The translations under genes were made by a program, and so were the position numbers. This document shows, one piece after another, positions 18,748 through 27,123 of a stretch of 64,000 nucleotides of DNA (its first letter is position 1; every line of letters starts with the position of its first letter). Source of the stretch: Shewanella sp. GD04112. Lineage in GTDB: Bacteria > Pseudomonadota > Gammaproteobacteria > Enterobacterales > Shewanellaceae. The stretch covers positions 744,001-808,000 of the forward strand of contig NZ_JAOEAL010000001.1 in NCBI RefSeq assembly GCF_029835735.1, read 5' to 3'. The notes below the pieces were generated by a model. That model had not been told where the DNA came from, searched no databases, and saw nothing but the letters and a program-made list of their open reading frames with translations.

Positions 18748-19333
18748 ATTAATTACCTAAATTTTAACCAATTTTATTCTAACCATAAGGACCGCTTACA
18801 TCGGATCCTTATATTCATAAAATGTTGATACTTCCTCTAACTGCTCTGTGCTTCAAAGGAAAGATCTTTACGGCGACACATCAGGATGTATATAAAGTGC
18901 ACGTTTAAAGTGTAATACGATAAAACGTAACCAGTATCAACTTCGATAAGCAATAGTTATAAATAGTTCCTTAACTATTGTTTTTTTTAAAATGTTTAAA
19001 TGATAACTCAAATGTAGAACACATTTTAAAAGATGTCTGGCCAGATTAGGGTGATTTCGCAGAGGAATCTAACAAACCCTTGTCAAGATTAAGCAAACTT
19101 AATGTTATCTGCTTAACTAGCCAATGGCGTCATTGTACTCGTTTTAGGCATTTGTTAACAAATGAAATGTTAACAAATTTCTGGTTGAGGCCCTGATTTA
19201 CCATGATATTTACTTTAGTCATTGATTAGTATAACTAATGTATTTTTGATTCTTGTGAGCCAGTTCACGCCTCTTTGGATTTTTGAGGCGCTCTGCTACA
19301 CTAACCCGGGTTCATTTTTCGACTAGACTACCA
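18748..19333. other. Long divergent promoter region between arcA and the DUF3293 gene
   Basis: About 590 bases, AT-rich between about 18900 and 19200, without a supported gene. The length is consistent with a long arcA leader and several regulatory sites. I could not define individual boxes with confidence. Confidence 0.45.
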
Positions 19334-19768
19334 ATGGACAACATGACTCAAGATTTGTGGCAGCATTACCAGAAGCCGTTGTTTTTGCTTACTCAAGCAT
19401 TATCCTGTGATTTTTCCTTTGCTGTAATTACCGCCCATAATCCCGCTTCAACCCTCCTCAGTCCCAGCCAAAACCGTTTACTTGACCGCCAACTTCTCCG
19501 TGATATTGAATTAATCGGCAGCCCCTATCGTGCAATGGTGGGCGCATCGCCAGATTTATCCCATATGGAGAAGAGCTGGGCGGTGTTTGTCGATAGAAGC
19601 ATGGCGCTGCAGCTAGGGAAAAAGTTTAATCAATATGCCATCTATATGGTGGAAAAGGGTGAGGTGAGTTTAGTGCCTTGCACCATCACCGGGCATGATG
19701 AAGTGTGTTTAGGCCTGTTTAATGATCACGTGCGTTTGGTTTACGAACTGCCCGATCTAGCGACCTAA
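19334..19768 (+). CDS. DUF3293 family protein
   Basis: 144 residues from the ATG at 19334; an alternative Met lies three codons later at 19343, and no clear Shine-Dalgarno decides between them. The segments FAVITAHNP near residue 28 and GASPDLSHMEKSWAVF near residue 68 are typical of DUF3293, a small cytoplasmic family with no established function. An upstream in-frame extension to 19283 is unlikely. No operon partner; the lysC leader region lies downstream. Confidence 0.75.
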   Translation: MDNMTQDLWQHYQKPLFLLTQALSCDFSFAVITAHNPASTLLSPSQNRLLDRQLLRDIELIGSPYRAMVGASPDLSHMEKSWAVFVDRSMALQLGKKFNQYAIYMVEKGEVSLVPCTITGHDEVCLGLFNDHVRLVYELPDLAT

Positions 19769-20012
19769 CCCGCGCGTTTTTAACTATTTTCTTATCCGGC
19801 TTTGCCTGTAAAGGGCAAGGCTAGGTCGCTTCTTTTTTAATCCTTTGAATGTCTGTTCGATACCTCGCCGCCATTTTTTGCTTTGGCTTTACCGCTAAAT
19901 TGCTCATTGTTTTTAAAAGCGTTTATTGAATTTGTTTATGCGATGTGAAATTAGCATTGACTTCATTAGGGGTTTATTGCTACTTTTTTCGTCCCTTTCC
20001 GGCGGAAAGGAA

Positions 20013-20177
20013 CAGAAGAGGAGCGTTAACTAGGTAGTCAGTCAGAGGAGCACAAACTCCAGCGATGATTGATGAGGGAGATTAACGCCGAGGCATAGAT
20101 GTGGTTGCTGCATGTTTATGTCGGTCGCTTAGGCTGAATCCTAACGATTGTCACCTGTAATTGGTGGAGAGCTTCTG
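20013..20177 (+). promoter_or_regulatory. Lysine riboswitch (L box) of lysC
   Basis: The region matches the conserved skeleton of the lysine aptamer in order: AGAAGAGGAGCG, CAGAGGAGC, GATGAGGGAG, CGCCGAGGC, GGCTGAATCC, TTGTCACC and GGTGGAGAGCTTCTG. The outer CAGAAG/CTTCTG arms pair as P1. This is the same order of elements as in the known E. coli lysC leader. Between the aptamer and the lysC start (20178-20325) I see no hairpin followed by a T-run, so control may act on translation, through access to the GGAGG at 20313-20318. That mode is inference. Confidence 0.92.
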
Positions 20178-20325
20178 GTGACGATTGCTGTTTCCCTTCT
20201 ATTGGGGTGCGTATCATTGAGCACCAGGCTCTTCGAACGAAGTTGGTTCGGAGCGTAATCATGTTAGTTAATCAAGATCTTATCCTAGTTTGTGCCGTGT
20301 CTTCTGCTTCTGCGGAGGTACGATA

Positions 20326-21681
20326 ATGTCTCTTGTTGTCGCAAAATTTGGTGGTACCTCAGTCGCCGATTACGGCGCAATGAATCGCTGCGCCGATATC
20401 GTACTGGGCAATCCCGATTGCCGTTTAGTAGTGGTTAGCGCCTCCAGTGGCGTGACTAACCTTTTGGTTGAGCTCACCCAAGAGTCGATGAACGACGATG
20501 GTCGTTTACAGCGCTTAAAGCAAATTGCGCAAATTCAATACGCTATCTTAGATAAACTGGGTCGTCCCAACGATGTAGCTGCGGCATTGGATAAGCTGTT
20601 AAGCCGTATGGCGGTATTGAGCGAAGCGCTAGCATCCCAGCGCAGCAAGGCCACCATGGATGAGTTATTGTCCCTTGGCGAGCAGTGCTCATCAGCATTA
20701 TTTGCGGCGGTATTGCGGGAAAAAGGCGCTAACTCGAGTGCCTTCGATGTGCGCAGAGTGCTGCGCACCGACAGCCATTTTGGCCGCGCCGAACCACAGG
20801 TTGAGCAAATTGCCTCTCTCTCACGTGAGCATTTACTGCCGCTGTTATCTAAACAAGTGATTGTGACTCAAGGCTTTATTGGTTCCGATGAGGCGGGACA
20901 AACCACCACGCTTGGCCGTGGCGGTAGCGACTATTCTGCGGCACTGTTAGCCGAAGCCTTAAAAGCCTCCGCGGTTGAGATTTGGACCGATGTGGCCGGG
21001 ATTTACACTACCGATCCGCGCCTTGCGCCAAACGCCCATCCTATTGCCGAAATCAGTTTTAACGAAGCCGCCGAAATGGCGACTTTCGGTGCCAAAGTGC
21101 TGCACCCTGCGACGATTCTTCCTGCGGTGCGCCAACAAATTCAAGTGTTTGTCGGCTCGAGTAAGGAGCCTGAAAAGGGCGGTACTTGGATCCGTCATCA
21201 GGTTGAAGATGCGCCCGTGTTTCGCGCGGTTGCACTGCGCCGCGACCAAACGCTACTCAATTTACACAGCCTGCAAATGCTGCATGCACAGGGCTTCTTG
21301 GCTGAAACCTTTGCCACACTGGCAAGGCATAAGATCAGTGTGGATTTGATCACCACTTCCGAAGTTAACGTCTCTCTGACCCTAGATAAAACCGGCTCTG
21401 ATTCAAGCGGCCAAGGGCTGTTGAGCGAGGCGCTGTTGCAGGAATTATCACAGCATTGCCGCGTGCGTGTTGAAGATGGTTTAGCACTGGTGGCGATTAT
21501 CGGTAACCGGATTGCCACCACTGCCGGCATTTGCCGCCGGGTGTTTGAAGTGCTCGAGCCCCACAATGTGCGTATGATCTGCCAAGGCGCCAGCCCGCAT
21601 AACTTGTGCGTATTGGTAGCCGAATCAGAAGCGGCGCAAGTGGTTAAAGCACTGCACGAAAACCTGTTCGAAGGCGTGTAA
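20326..21681 (+). CDS. lysC: Lysine-sensitive aspartokinase (aspartokinase III type)
   Basis: 451 residues from the ATG at 20326, preceded by GGAGG; a longer in-frame start at 20290 lies inside the leader. It phosphorylates aspartate, the first step to lysine, methionine and threonine. The N-terminal kinase domain starts with VAKFGGTSV and contains TLGRGGSDYSAALLAEAL. Two ACT-type regions at the C-terminus (from about residue 310) would bind the lysine inhibitor. With no homoserine dehydrogenase domain it is a monofunctional kinase. A lysine riboswitch upstream adds RNA-level feedback, which supports the LysC identity over ThrA or MetL. The damaged deacylase gene begins one base after its stop. 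Confidence 0.95.
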   Translation: MSLVVAKFGGTSVADYGAMNRCADIVLGNPDCRLVVVSASSGVTNLLVELTQESMNDDGRLQRLKQIAQIQYAILDKLGRPNDVAAALDKLLSRMAVLSEALASQRSKATMDELLSLGEQCSSALFAAVLREKGANSSAFDVRRVLRTDSHFGRAEPQVEQIASLSREHLLPLLSKQVIVTQGFIGSDEAGQTTTLGRGGSDYSAALLAEALKASAVEIWTDVAGIYTTDPRLAPNAHPIAEISFNEAAEMATFGAKVLHPATILPAVRQQIQVFVGSSKEPEKGGTWIRHQVEDAPVFRAVALRRDQTLLNLHSLQMLHAQGFLAETFATLARHKISVDLITTSEVNVSLTLDKTGSDSSGQGLLSEALLQELSQHCRVRVEDGLALVAIIGNRIATTAGICRRVFEVLEPHNVRMICQGASPHNLCVLVAESEAAQVVKALHENLFEGV

Positions 21682-21682
21682 T

Positions 21683-22799
21683 ATGCAACCGATTGCATCG
21701 TCTTTAACCATTGGGGAGCTTGCCGCAGGGCAAGCGCTCACCCTGCCGATTTACCACTTCAAGCCAAGTGGCCAAGTCGCTGGCCCTAAAGTGTATATTC
21801 AGGCCAATGTCCACGGCGCTGAGGTGCAGGGCAATGCGGTGATTTTCCAATTGATGAAGCAGCTCGAACGCTGCGACATCTTAGGGGGAAATCACCTTAG
21901 TGCCCTTAGCGAATCCGCTGGGGATAAATCAAAAGAGCGGTGAGTTTACGCTGGGGCGTTTTGACCCTATCACAGGGGCAAACTGGAACCGCGAGTACTT
22001 AAATCACTCGATTGATTTACCCGCTTGGTACCGTGAGCATGCTGAGCTGAGCGATAGCGCGCTTATCCAAGCTTACCGCAGCACTTTAGTCGAGGCGTGT
22101 CAGCAGCGTTTACGCAATGAGTGGGGCGTGACCACAGGCCACAGATTAGCGGTTAACCTGCAGGCTATGGCCCACGAGGCGGATATAGTATTGGATCTGC
22201 ATACCGGGCCTAAATCCTGTAAACACTTGTATTGTCCAGAATATGACCTTGCGGCGGCGCAGTATTTCTCGATTCCATACACCTTAGTGATCCCCAATAG
22301 TTTTGGCGGGGCTATGGATGAAGCGGCATTTTGCCCTTGGTGGCAATTGAGTGAAGTGGCGAAAGCGCAGGGGAGGGATCTCGAGATTGCCGTTTCGGCC
22401 CTTACCTTGGAACTGGCGAGCCAAGAACGCATTTGCCTCGATGATGCTTTAGTCGATGCCAAGGGCATTTTGGCCTATTTGAGTCATCGAGGGGTGATCG
22501 CCGAGCGAGTCGCGCCCGCAAAGATGCCGCGTTTTGGCTGTTATCTTAAGGATTACAAAAAGTACCATGCGCCCATGGCGGGATTGGTGGAATATGTGGC
22601 GCCCGTGGGAGAGCCACTGGCGGCGGGTGAGACCTTAGTCAATCTGCTGCGCCTTGACTTATATGGCAGTGAGCAGGAGCTGACGGCACTAAGCTTGCCG
22701 CAGGATTGTGTGCCCATACTCCATTTTGCCTCGGCGTCAGTGCATCAAGGCACAGAGCTTTATAAAGTCATGACGAATCTGTTTGAGTTGCCGCAGTAA
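21683..22799 (+). pseudogene. Frameshifted succinylglutamate desuccinylase/aspartoacylase-family gene
   Basis: Two frames together encode one M14-type zinc deacylase of about 371 residues. The first frame (21683-21943) holds the zinc pair HGAEVQGN, then runs out of frame. The second (from about 21889 to 22799) continues with EITLVPLANPLG, the LDLHTGP segment carrying the third zinc ligand, and a normal C-terminus. The break is at a run of five Gs (21884-21888); removing one G restores one continuous frame. It could be a real pseudogene, a phase-variable tract or a sequencing error. The family hydrolyses N-acyl amino acids. The position directly behind lysC suggests co-transcription under lysine control. 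Confidence 0.85.
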
Positions 22800-22816
22800 A
22801 AGCAATCCACAAAACA

Positions 22817-22846
22817 AAACGCCAATCCTGTGATTGGCGTTTTTTA
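22817..22846. terminator. Bidirectional terminator between the deacylase gene and zntB
   Basis: Stem AAAACGCCAATC/GATTGGCGTTTT with a CTGT loop, flanked by A- and T-rich runs, between convergent genes. Confidence 0.9.
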
Positions 22847-22853
22847 TTCCAGT

Positions 22854-23831
22854 CTACAACCACTTAAAGCGATAGAAGAGTGCCATTTGCAGGGCGACCA
22901 GCGAGATAAGAATGCCGCAGAAGGTCGCAAAGGCCCAAGTGTTATCCGCACCGGGAATGCCGCCAATATTCACCCCAAGCAAGCCGGTTAAAAAGCCCAG
23001 CGGCAAGAAGATTGCTGAGACTAAGGATAAGAAATACAAGCGCTTGTTTAGCTGCTCCGATTGCTGGCTGAGCAACTCTTCCTGGGTCACATTGGCTCGG
23101 TCACGTAGGGCATCTAAGTCTTCAATTGTGCGGATCAGTTTGTCCGTGGTTTCGCGCATCTTGAGTCTTTCGGGCTCGTTAAATAGCACAAACTGATCGG
23201 ACAGCATCTTAGCGTAAGCTTCTTTCTGCGGGCCTAAATAACGGCGCAGCGCCACGGTTTGTCTGCGTAGCTCGGCGATATCAGTACGTAAATCTTTCAC
23301 ATTGCCAGAGACCACTTGTTCTTCTAACTCAGACAGTTGCTCTTCGAGGGTGTCGATAAAATCCACTTTACGGGTGGTGAGTCTTTCGCAAACGGCGACG
23401 ATAAAGTCCCCTGTAGTGGTGGGACCTGCGCCTTCCATAATGAGTTCGGCGACATCTTTGACAGAGAGCAGCTCACGATCGCAGGTTGAGATAATCCGCT
23501 GTTTATCGGCGTAAATACGCACCGCTACCATGTCTTCTGGGGCTGAATTGGGGTTTAAGTTTACGCCGCGCAGGGCCAGCAAAACGCCTTCACCAGCGAG
23601 TACTGCACGCGGGCGGGTATCTTGGGCGAGCAGGGCATCGCTTTCGACTTTATTCAAGCCGCTATTTAACACCCAGTGGCGGGCTTTTTTGTGGCGATAA
23701 CGTAGGTGTATCCAGATCAGCCCATCCTTGGGATCCCAGTTTTCAAGCTCTTCCGGGGTTAAGGTTGACCCCGCGCGCGCGCCGCTAAGCACTAAGCTGT
23801 AGATAAATCCATCGTGCATATCGCATTCCAT
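22854..23831 (-). CDS. zntB: ZntB/CorA-family zinc or divalent cation transporter
   Basis: 325 residues with a large cytoplasmic N-terminal domain (about 1-260, including a long helical region rich in Glu, Gln and Leu) and two C-terminal membrane helices. The first helix ends in the CorA-superfamily signature GVN (LTGLLGVNIGGIPG). Absence of the full YGMNFxxMPE form and the overall sequence match ZntB better than CorA. The start at 23831 is the longest; an internal Met four codons in (23819) is possible. Known role: zinc transport coupled to the proton gradient. Single gene. Confidence 0.85.
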   Translation of the reverse strand: MECDMHDGFIYSLVLSGARAGSTLTPEELENWDPKDGLIWIHLRYRHKKARHWVLNSGLNKVESDALLAQDTRPRAVLAGEGVLLALRGVNLNPNSAPEDMVAVRIYADKQRIISTCDRELLSVKDVAELIMEGAGPTTTGDFIVAVCERLTTRKVDFIDTLEEQLSELEEQVVSGNVKDLRTDIAELRRQTVALRRYLGPQKEAYAKMLSDQFVLFNEPERLKMRETTDKLIRTIEDLDALRDRANVTQEELLSQQSEQLNKRLYFLSLVSAIFLPLGFLTGLLGVNIGGIPGADNTWAFATFCGILISLVALQMALFYRFKWL

Positions 23832-23999
23832 CTCTTGCTAAATCATGGACTCAAGCTAACTGATTTCGTTGTGAAAATGAAGTCTAGGCGATGATTGTGC
23901 TGACAATTGCAGCCCTTGGTGGGGCTAAATTGCTGGCCAAGCAAGTTACGATGAAATAGATTAAAATTAGCCATAGTTGTAATGCATTGAGAAGATAAA

Positions 24000-24374
24000 A
24001 TGGAATATGAATTTCGGCGTAACAGTTTGACGGGCACTTATTTAGCCAGCTTTAGTATGGACCATGAAGTGCTGGGCCAATGGTTTTCGGAAGAGTTGGG
24101 GCCTGAGTTAGCCAAAATTCAACAAGTGCTCGATATTATCAAAGAAATTCAGGCGGGTAAGCGTGATTCTTGGCGGTTAATTGGCTGCGATCTCACCCTA
24201 GATCTGGATGAAGAACAGGCGCGCATTTATGCCAATGCCTTAGGGTTTGAGCAAGAGTATGAACTCGAGGAATCGATGTCCCTCTACGATGCGGAATCGG
24301 AAGCCTATTGTGGATTAGAAGATTTAGAGGAAGCTCTGCTAAGTTGGTATGAGTTTGTGCAAAAAGGGCGATAG
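24000..24374 (+). CDS. yacL: UPF0231 (YacL-type) protein
   Basis: 124 residues, very acidic, cytoplasmic. The opening MEYEFRRNSLTGTYLASFSM and the acidic end ESEAYCGLEDLEEALLSWYEF are typical of the UPF0231/YacL family, whose function is not established. AGAAGATAAAATG shows only a weak ribosome binding site, but the start agrees with the family. Single gene with a terminator downstream. Confidence 0.88.
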   Translation: MEYEFRRNSLTGTYLASFSMDHEVLGQWFSEELGPELAKIQQVLDIIKEIQAGKRDSWRLIGCDLTLDLDEEQARIYANALGFEQEYELEESMSLYDAESEAYCGLEDLEEALLSWYEFVQKGR

Positions 24375-24400
24375 CACAAATTTCTACTCCTACAGACAAT

Positions 24401-24432
24401 AAAGGCAATCGATTGATTGCCTTTGTTTTTTA
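24401..24432. terminator. Terminator between yacL and narP
   Basis: Stem AAAGGCAATC/GATTGCCTTT with a short GATT loop, followed by GTTTTTT. It lies between convergent genes. Confidence 0.82.
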
Positions 24433-24462
24433 GCTTAGTGCTGAACCACTCGATTTGAAGCG

Positions 24463-25092
24463 TTAGTTGTTCAGATACCTTACCGCCATTTCGGTTCTCG
24501 ACTTGGCATTGGCCTTACGCAGCAGATTTTTCACGTGCACTTTTACCGTGCCTTCACTGATATGTAAGTGCTCTGAAATCATACGGTTACTTAATCCTTC
24601 CGCCAGCTGTTGCAGGATCTGTAGCTCCCTTGGCGTGAGGCTTGAAATCCATTCCTGCTCATCGGCGGCATTTTTAAGCTCGTACAGATATTCTTCAACT
24701 TCGTCGCTGATCACTCTGTGGCCCAACATGGCATTTTTGAGCTTATCGAGCAGCAGATCCGGCTCGGTATCTTTCAGCAAATATCCATCGGCGCCCGCGC
24801 GTAGCAGTCGAATAACATCTTGTTTGGCGTCCGAAACGGTGAGGATCACTATTCGTGAAGTCACGCCTTCTTGGCGCATGGCATTGAGGGTATCGAGTCC
24901 AGTCATTCCCTTCATATTCAGATCGAGCAGTACAATATCGGGCTCATCGGTGGCGACGGCGCTTAAGGCGTCTAAGCCTCCACCGACTTCGCCGAAGAGA
25001 CTAAAATCCGGATCGGAGGCGATCAGCTGGCAGATCCCTTTACGTAGGAGGGGATGGTCATCGACCACGAGGACTGAATAAGGTTTACCCAT
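24463..25092 (-). CDS. narP: NarP-type nitrate/nitrite response regulator
   Basis: 209 residues: a receiver domain with phospho-acceptor Asp57 (VLLDLNM) and a C-terminal LuxR-type helix-turn-helix (about residues 147-195, LTPRELQILQQLAEGLSNR). It overlaps the upstream narQ gene by eight bases, so the pair is one operon. Known role: activation of anaerobic nitrate and nitrite reduction genes. A NarP-type 7-2-7 inverted heptamer in the nrfA promoter, divergent from this operon, makes nrfA its likely target. NarL is the alternative; the NarQ partner and nrfA context favour NarP. Confidence 0.93.
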   Translation of the reverse strand: MGKPYSVLVVDDHPLLRKGICQLIASDPDFSLFGEVGGGLDALSAVATDEPDIVLLDLNMKGMTGLDTLNAMRQEGVTSRIVILTVSDAKQDVIRLLRAGADGYLLKDTEPDLLLDKLKNAMLGHRVISDEVEEYLYELKNAADEQEWISSLTPRELQILQQLAEGLSNRMISEHLHISEGTVKVHVKNLLRKANAKSRTEMAVRYLNN

Positions 25093-26881
25093 GTGTAGGC
25101 TCCTGTTGGGAAGGGAAGATTAAAGTAACTTTGGTTCCCTGTGACAAATTGGATTTGTTATTAGACGCTAAGGGCACATCCGGTTGGTCTTGGTCTAGTT
25201 GTTCGGTAATTCCCTTGCTATTAGTGTGCGTATCATTGCTACTAAATACAACAGTACCGGCTAATTTACTGGCACGCTCGTGCATGATCCCTATGCCAAA
25301 GTGTTGATCTCGCTCCTTAAGATAGCCAATTCCTATGCCGTTATCGCTCACACTGATATTGACCATGCCATTGTCATCTTTATAACAGCGAATATTGATC
25401 TGGCTGGCATTGGCATGTTTTATCGCGTTGAGTGTGGCCTCACGGGTGATTTGCAGAATGTGAATATGCTGCTTCGCCTCGAGCCATTGGGGCGAGAGTT
25501 TATAATCGAGATGGATCTTGATATCGGTATTGGCCCTAAGTTGCTCTAGCATGGCTTCCATCGCGTTCTTCAGATTCGGTTCTTTGATGGTTAATCTGAA
25601 GGTGGATAATAACTCCCTAAGCTGTACATAGGCTGTACTGACGCCTTCATTGATTTCCGTCAGTTGCCCCTCGATCGCAGGGCTGCGGCAACTATGATCT
25701 AAGTTTTTGCGCAGCAAGCTAATTTGGATTTTGAGGAAGGACAGTACCTGACCTAGGGAGTCGTGTAATTCCCTAGCGATAACGCCGCGCTCCTCCATCA
25801 AGGCCAGCTGCTGGCGTTGCTCGGTGGCGTTATGGATAACGATGGAGCGAGTGAGCATGATGGCGAAGTTTTTAAACAGCGGCGTATTCGTGTCCTGCGC
25901 CGAAATAAGCTCTAAGTAACCTAAGTCGGCCTGCTCAAATTGCAGTGGAAAGCGGGTACTGTTTTGGGTATCTTCCGGCCAACCACCATCGGCTTCCACT
26001 ACTTCTAACTCTTGCTCTGGGTACTGAATAATGAGCCGTAAATAGTCGATAGACTCATAATCTTTTAATTGATTTAACGCCGCTCTAAGTGCCTTGTAGT
26101 CGAGTTTATTCGCATTTAGTGTCAATAGATTATCGTATAAAAACGCGAGCTCATTGTTTGCTCTGGTGAGTGCAAGGGTCTTTTCGGCCACTTGGGATTC
26201 TAAGTTGCCGTACAGGGTTGCGAGCTCGCGGGCGGTTTTTTGCAGCGCGTGGGTTAGGGCGGTGAGCTCAATATATTCGGTCTCGGGCATTTCTATCTCA
26301 AAGTTACCCTTCGAAATGGTGTTAGCCGATTCCATTAACTGCTGTAAGGGCACTACGACTTTCCGCTTGGTGAAACGTACCGCTAAAAAGGCGATGGCGA
26401 GCATTAGCCCGAGTCCAAAAATCTGGCTCGCGGCAAGCAGGCGCAGCTTAAAGGCGGCGTGGTGCTCCATTTCTAACACCAATAAATCAATGGTATCGAC
26501 AAAGTCCTTGAGCGAGGCGGCGTAGTCGCGGGAGTTTTCCTGCTCAATGTAGTACTTCATCACCAGCCATTTATCGATGACGAGCTGATACTGATCGGCG
26601 ATCTTTTTCGGGCTAAGCCAACCTGTGGAAGGTTGCAATGCCTCGGAGTGCAAGGTGTTTTCAAACTCGGCAATCTTCTCTTGGGCGGCATCACTGCCCG
26701 AATTGGCATAAAACATCAGCCGGTAACTTTGCATCCGCAGTGAACCCGAGGCGTTGATGGCCTTTGCATCGCCTAAACTGTAAGACAAATTGATGATTGC
26801 GAAGATGGCCAAGCTGCTAGAAAGCAAAATCAGTACTAACATTAAACCCAAAATTTTAGAGGTAAGGCTGCCTCGTTTCAT
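25085..26881 (-). CDS. narQ: NarQ-type nitrate/nitrite sensor histidine kinase
   Basis: About 598 residues from the Met at 26881 (an earlier Met at 26908 is possible). In order: a first membrane helix (about 9-30); a periplasmic sensor domain with the P-box-like DAKAINASGSLRMQSYRL; a second helix; a HAMP region; a central cysteine-poor domain; a HisKA_3 segment with the phospho-acceptor His in ARELHDSLGQ; and an HATPase domain with VSDNGIGIG. It senses nitrate or nitrite in the periplasm and phosphorylates NarP, whose start overlaps its stop. The P-box identifies the ligand class. It is transcribed divergently from nrfA. Confidence 0.94.
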   Translation of the reverse strand: MKRGSLTSKILGLMLVLILLSSSLAIFAIINLSYSLGDAKAINASGSLRMQSYRLMFYANSGSDAAQEKIAEFENTLHSEALQPSTGWLSPKKIADQYQLVIDKWLVMKYYIEQENSRDYAASLKDFVDTIDLLVLEMEHHAAFKLRLLAASQIFGLGLMLAIAFLAVRFTKRKVVVPLQQLMESANTISKGNFEIEMPETEYIELTALTHALQKTARELATLYGNLESQVAEKTLALTRANNELAFLYDNLLTLNANKLDYKALRAALNQLKDYESIDYLRLIIQYPEQELEVVEADGGWPEDTQNSTRFPLQFEQADLGYLELISAQDTNTPLFKNFAIMLTRSIVIHNATEQRQQLALMEERGVIARELHDSLGQVLSFLKIQISLLRKNLDHSCRSPAIEGQLTEINEGVSTAYVQLRELLSTFRLTIKEPNLKNAMEAMLEQLRANTDIKIHLDYKLSPQWLEAKQHIHILQITREATLNAIKHANASQINIRCYKDDNGMVNISVSDNGIGIGYLKERDQHFGIGIMHERASKLAGTVVFSSNDTHTNSKGITEQLDQDQPDVPLASNNKSNLSQGTKVTLIFPSQQEPTHG

Positions 26882-27000
26882 ATGTCCATTACCTAATATA
26901 TGGGCCATTGATTTAATGGCACTTTAGTCGTGTTTTACATTAGAAAATAATGTACTACACTAACGAAAACATAAAAGTGTGAACAACAACACTATTACAT

Positions 27001-27044
27001 TTTGATCTAGCGCAAACTTCGTTCTAGATACCCCCTAAGAGGTA
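27001..27044 (+). promoter_or_regulatory. nrfA control region: FNR/CRP-like site and NarP box
   Basis: TTTGATCTAGCGCAAA at 27001-27016 resembles an FNR/CRP palindrome with a good left half and a weaker right half. At 27029-27044, TACCCCC-TA-AGAGGTA forms the 7-2-7 inverted heptamer bound by NarL/NarP; the second heptamer fits the consensus fully and the first misses one base. Both lie 80-125 bases upstream of the nrfA start, between nrfA and the divergent narQP operon. Confidence 0.65.
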
Positions 27045-27123
27045 TGTCTTTGGAGGGTTTAAGCCACTAACTTTGGCCTTGGAGATGTCGTGATTTATTA
27101 AAATAATGCAACACGGAGATGAG

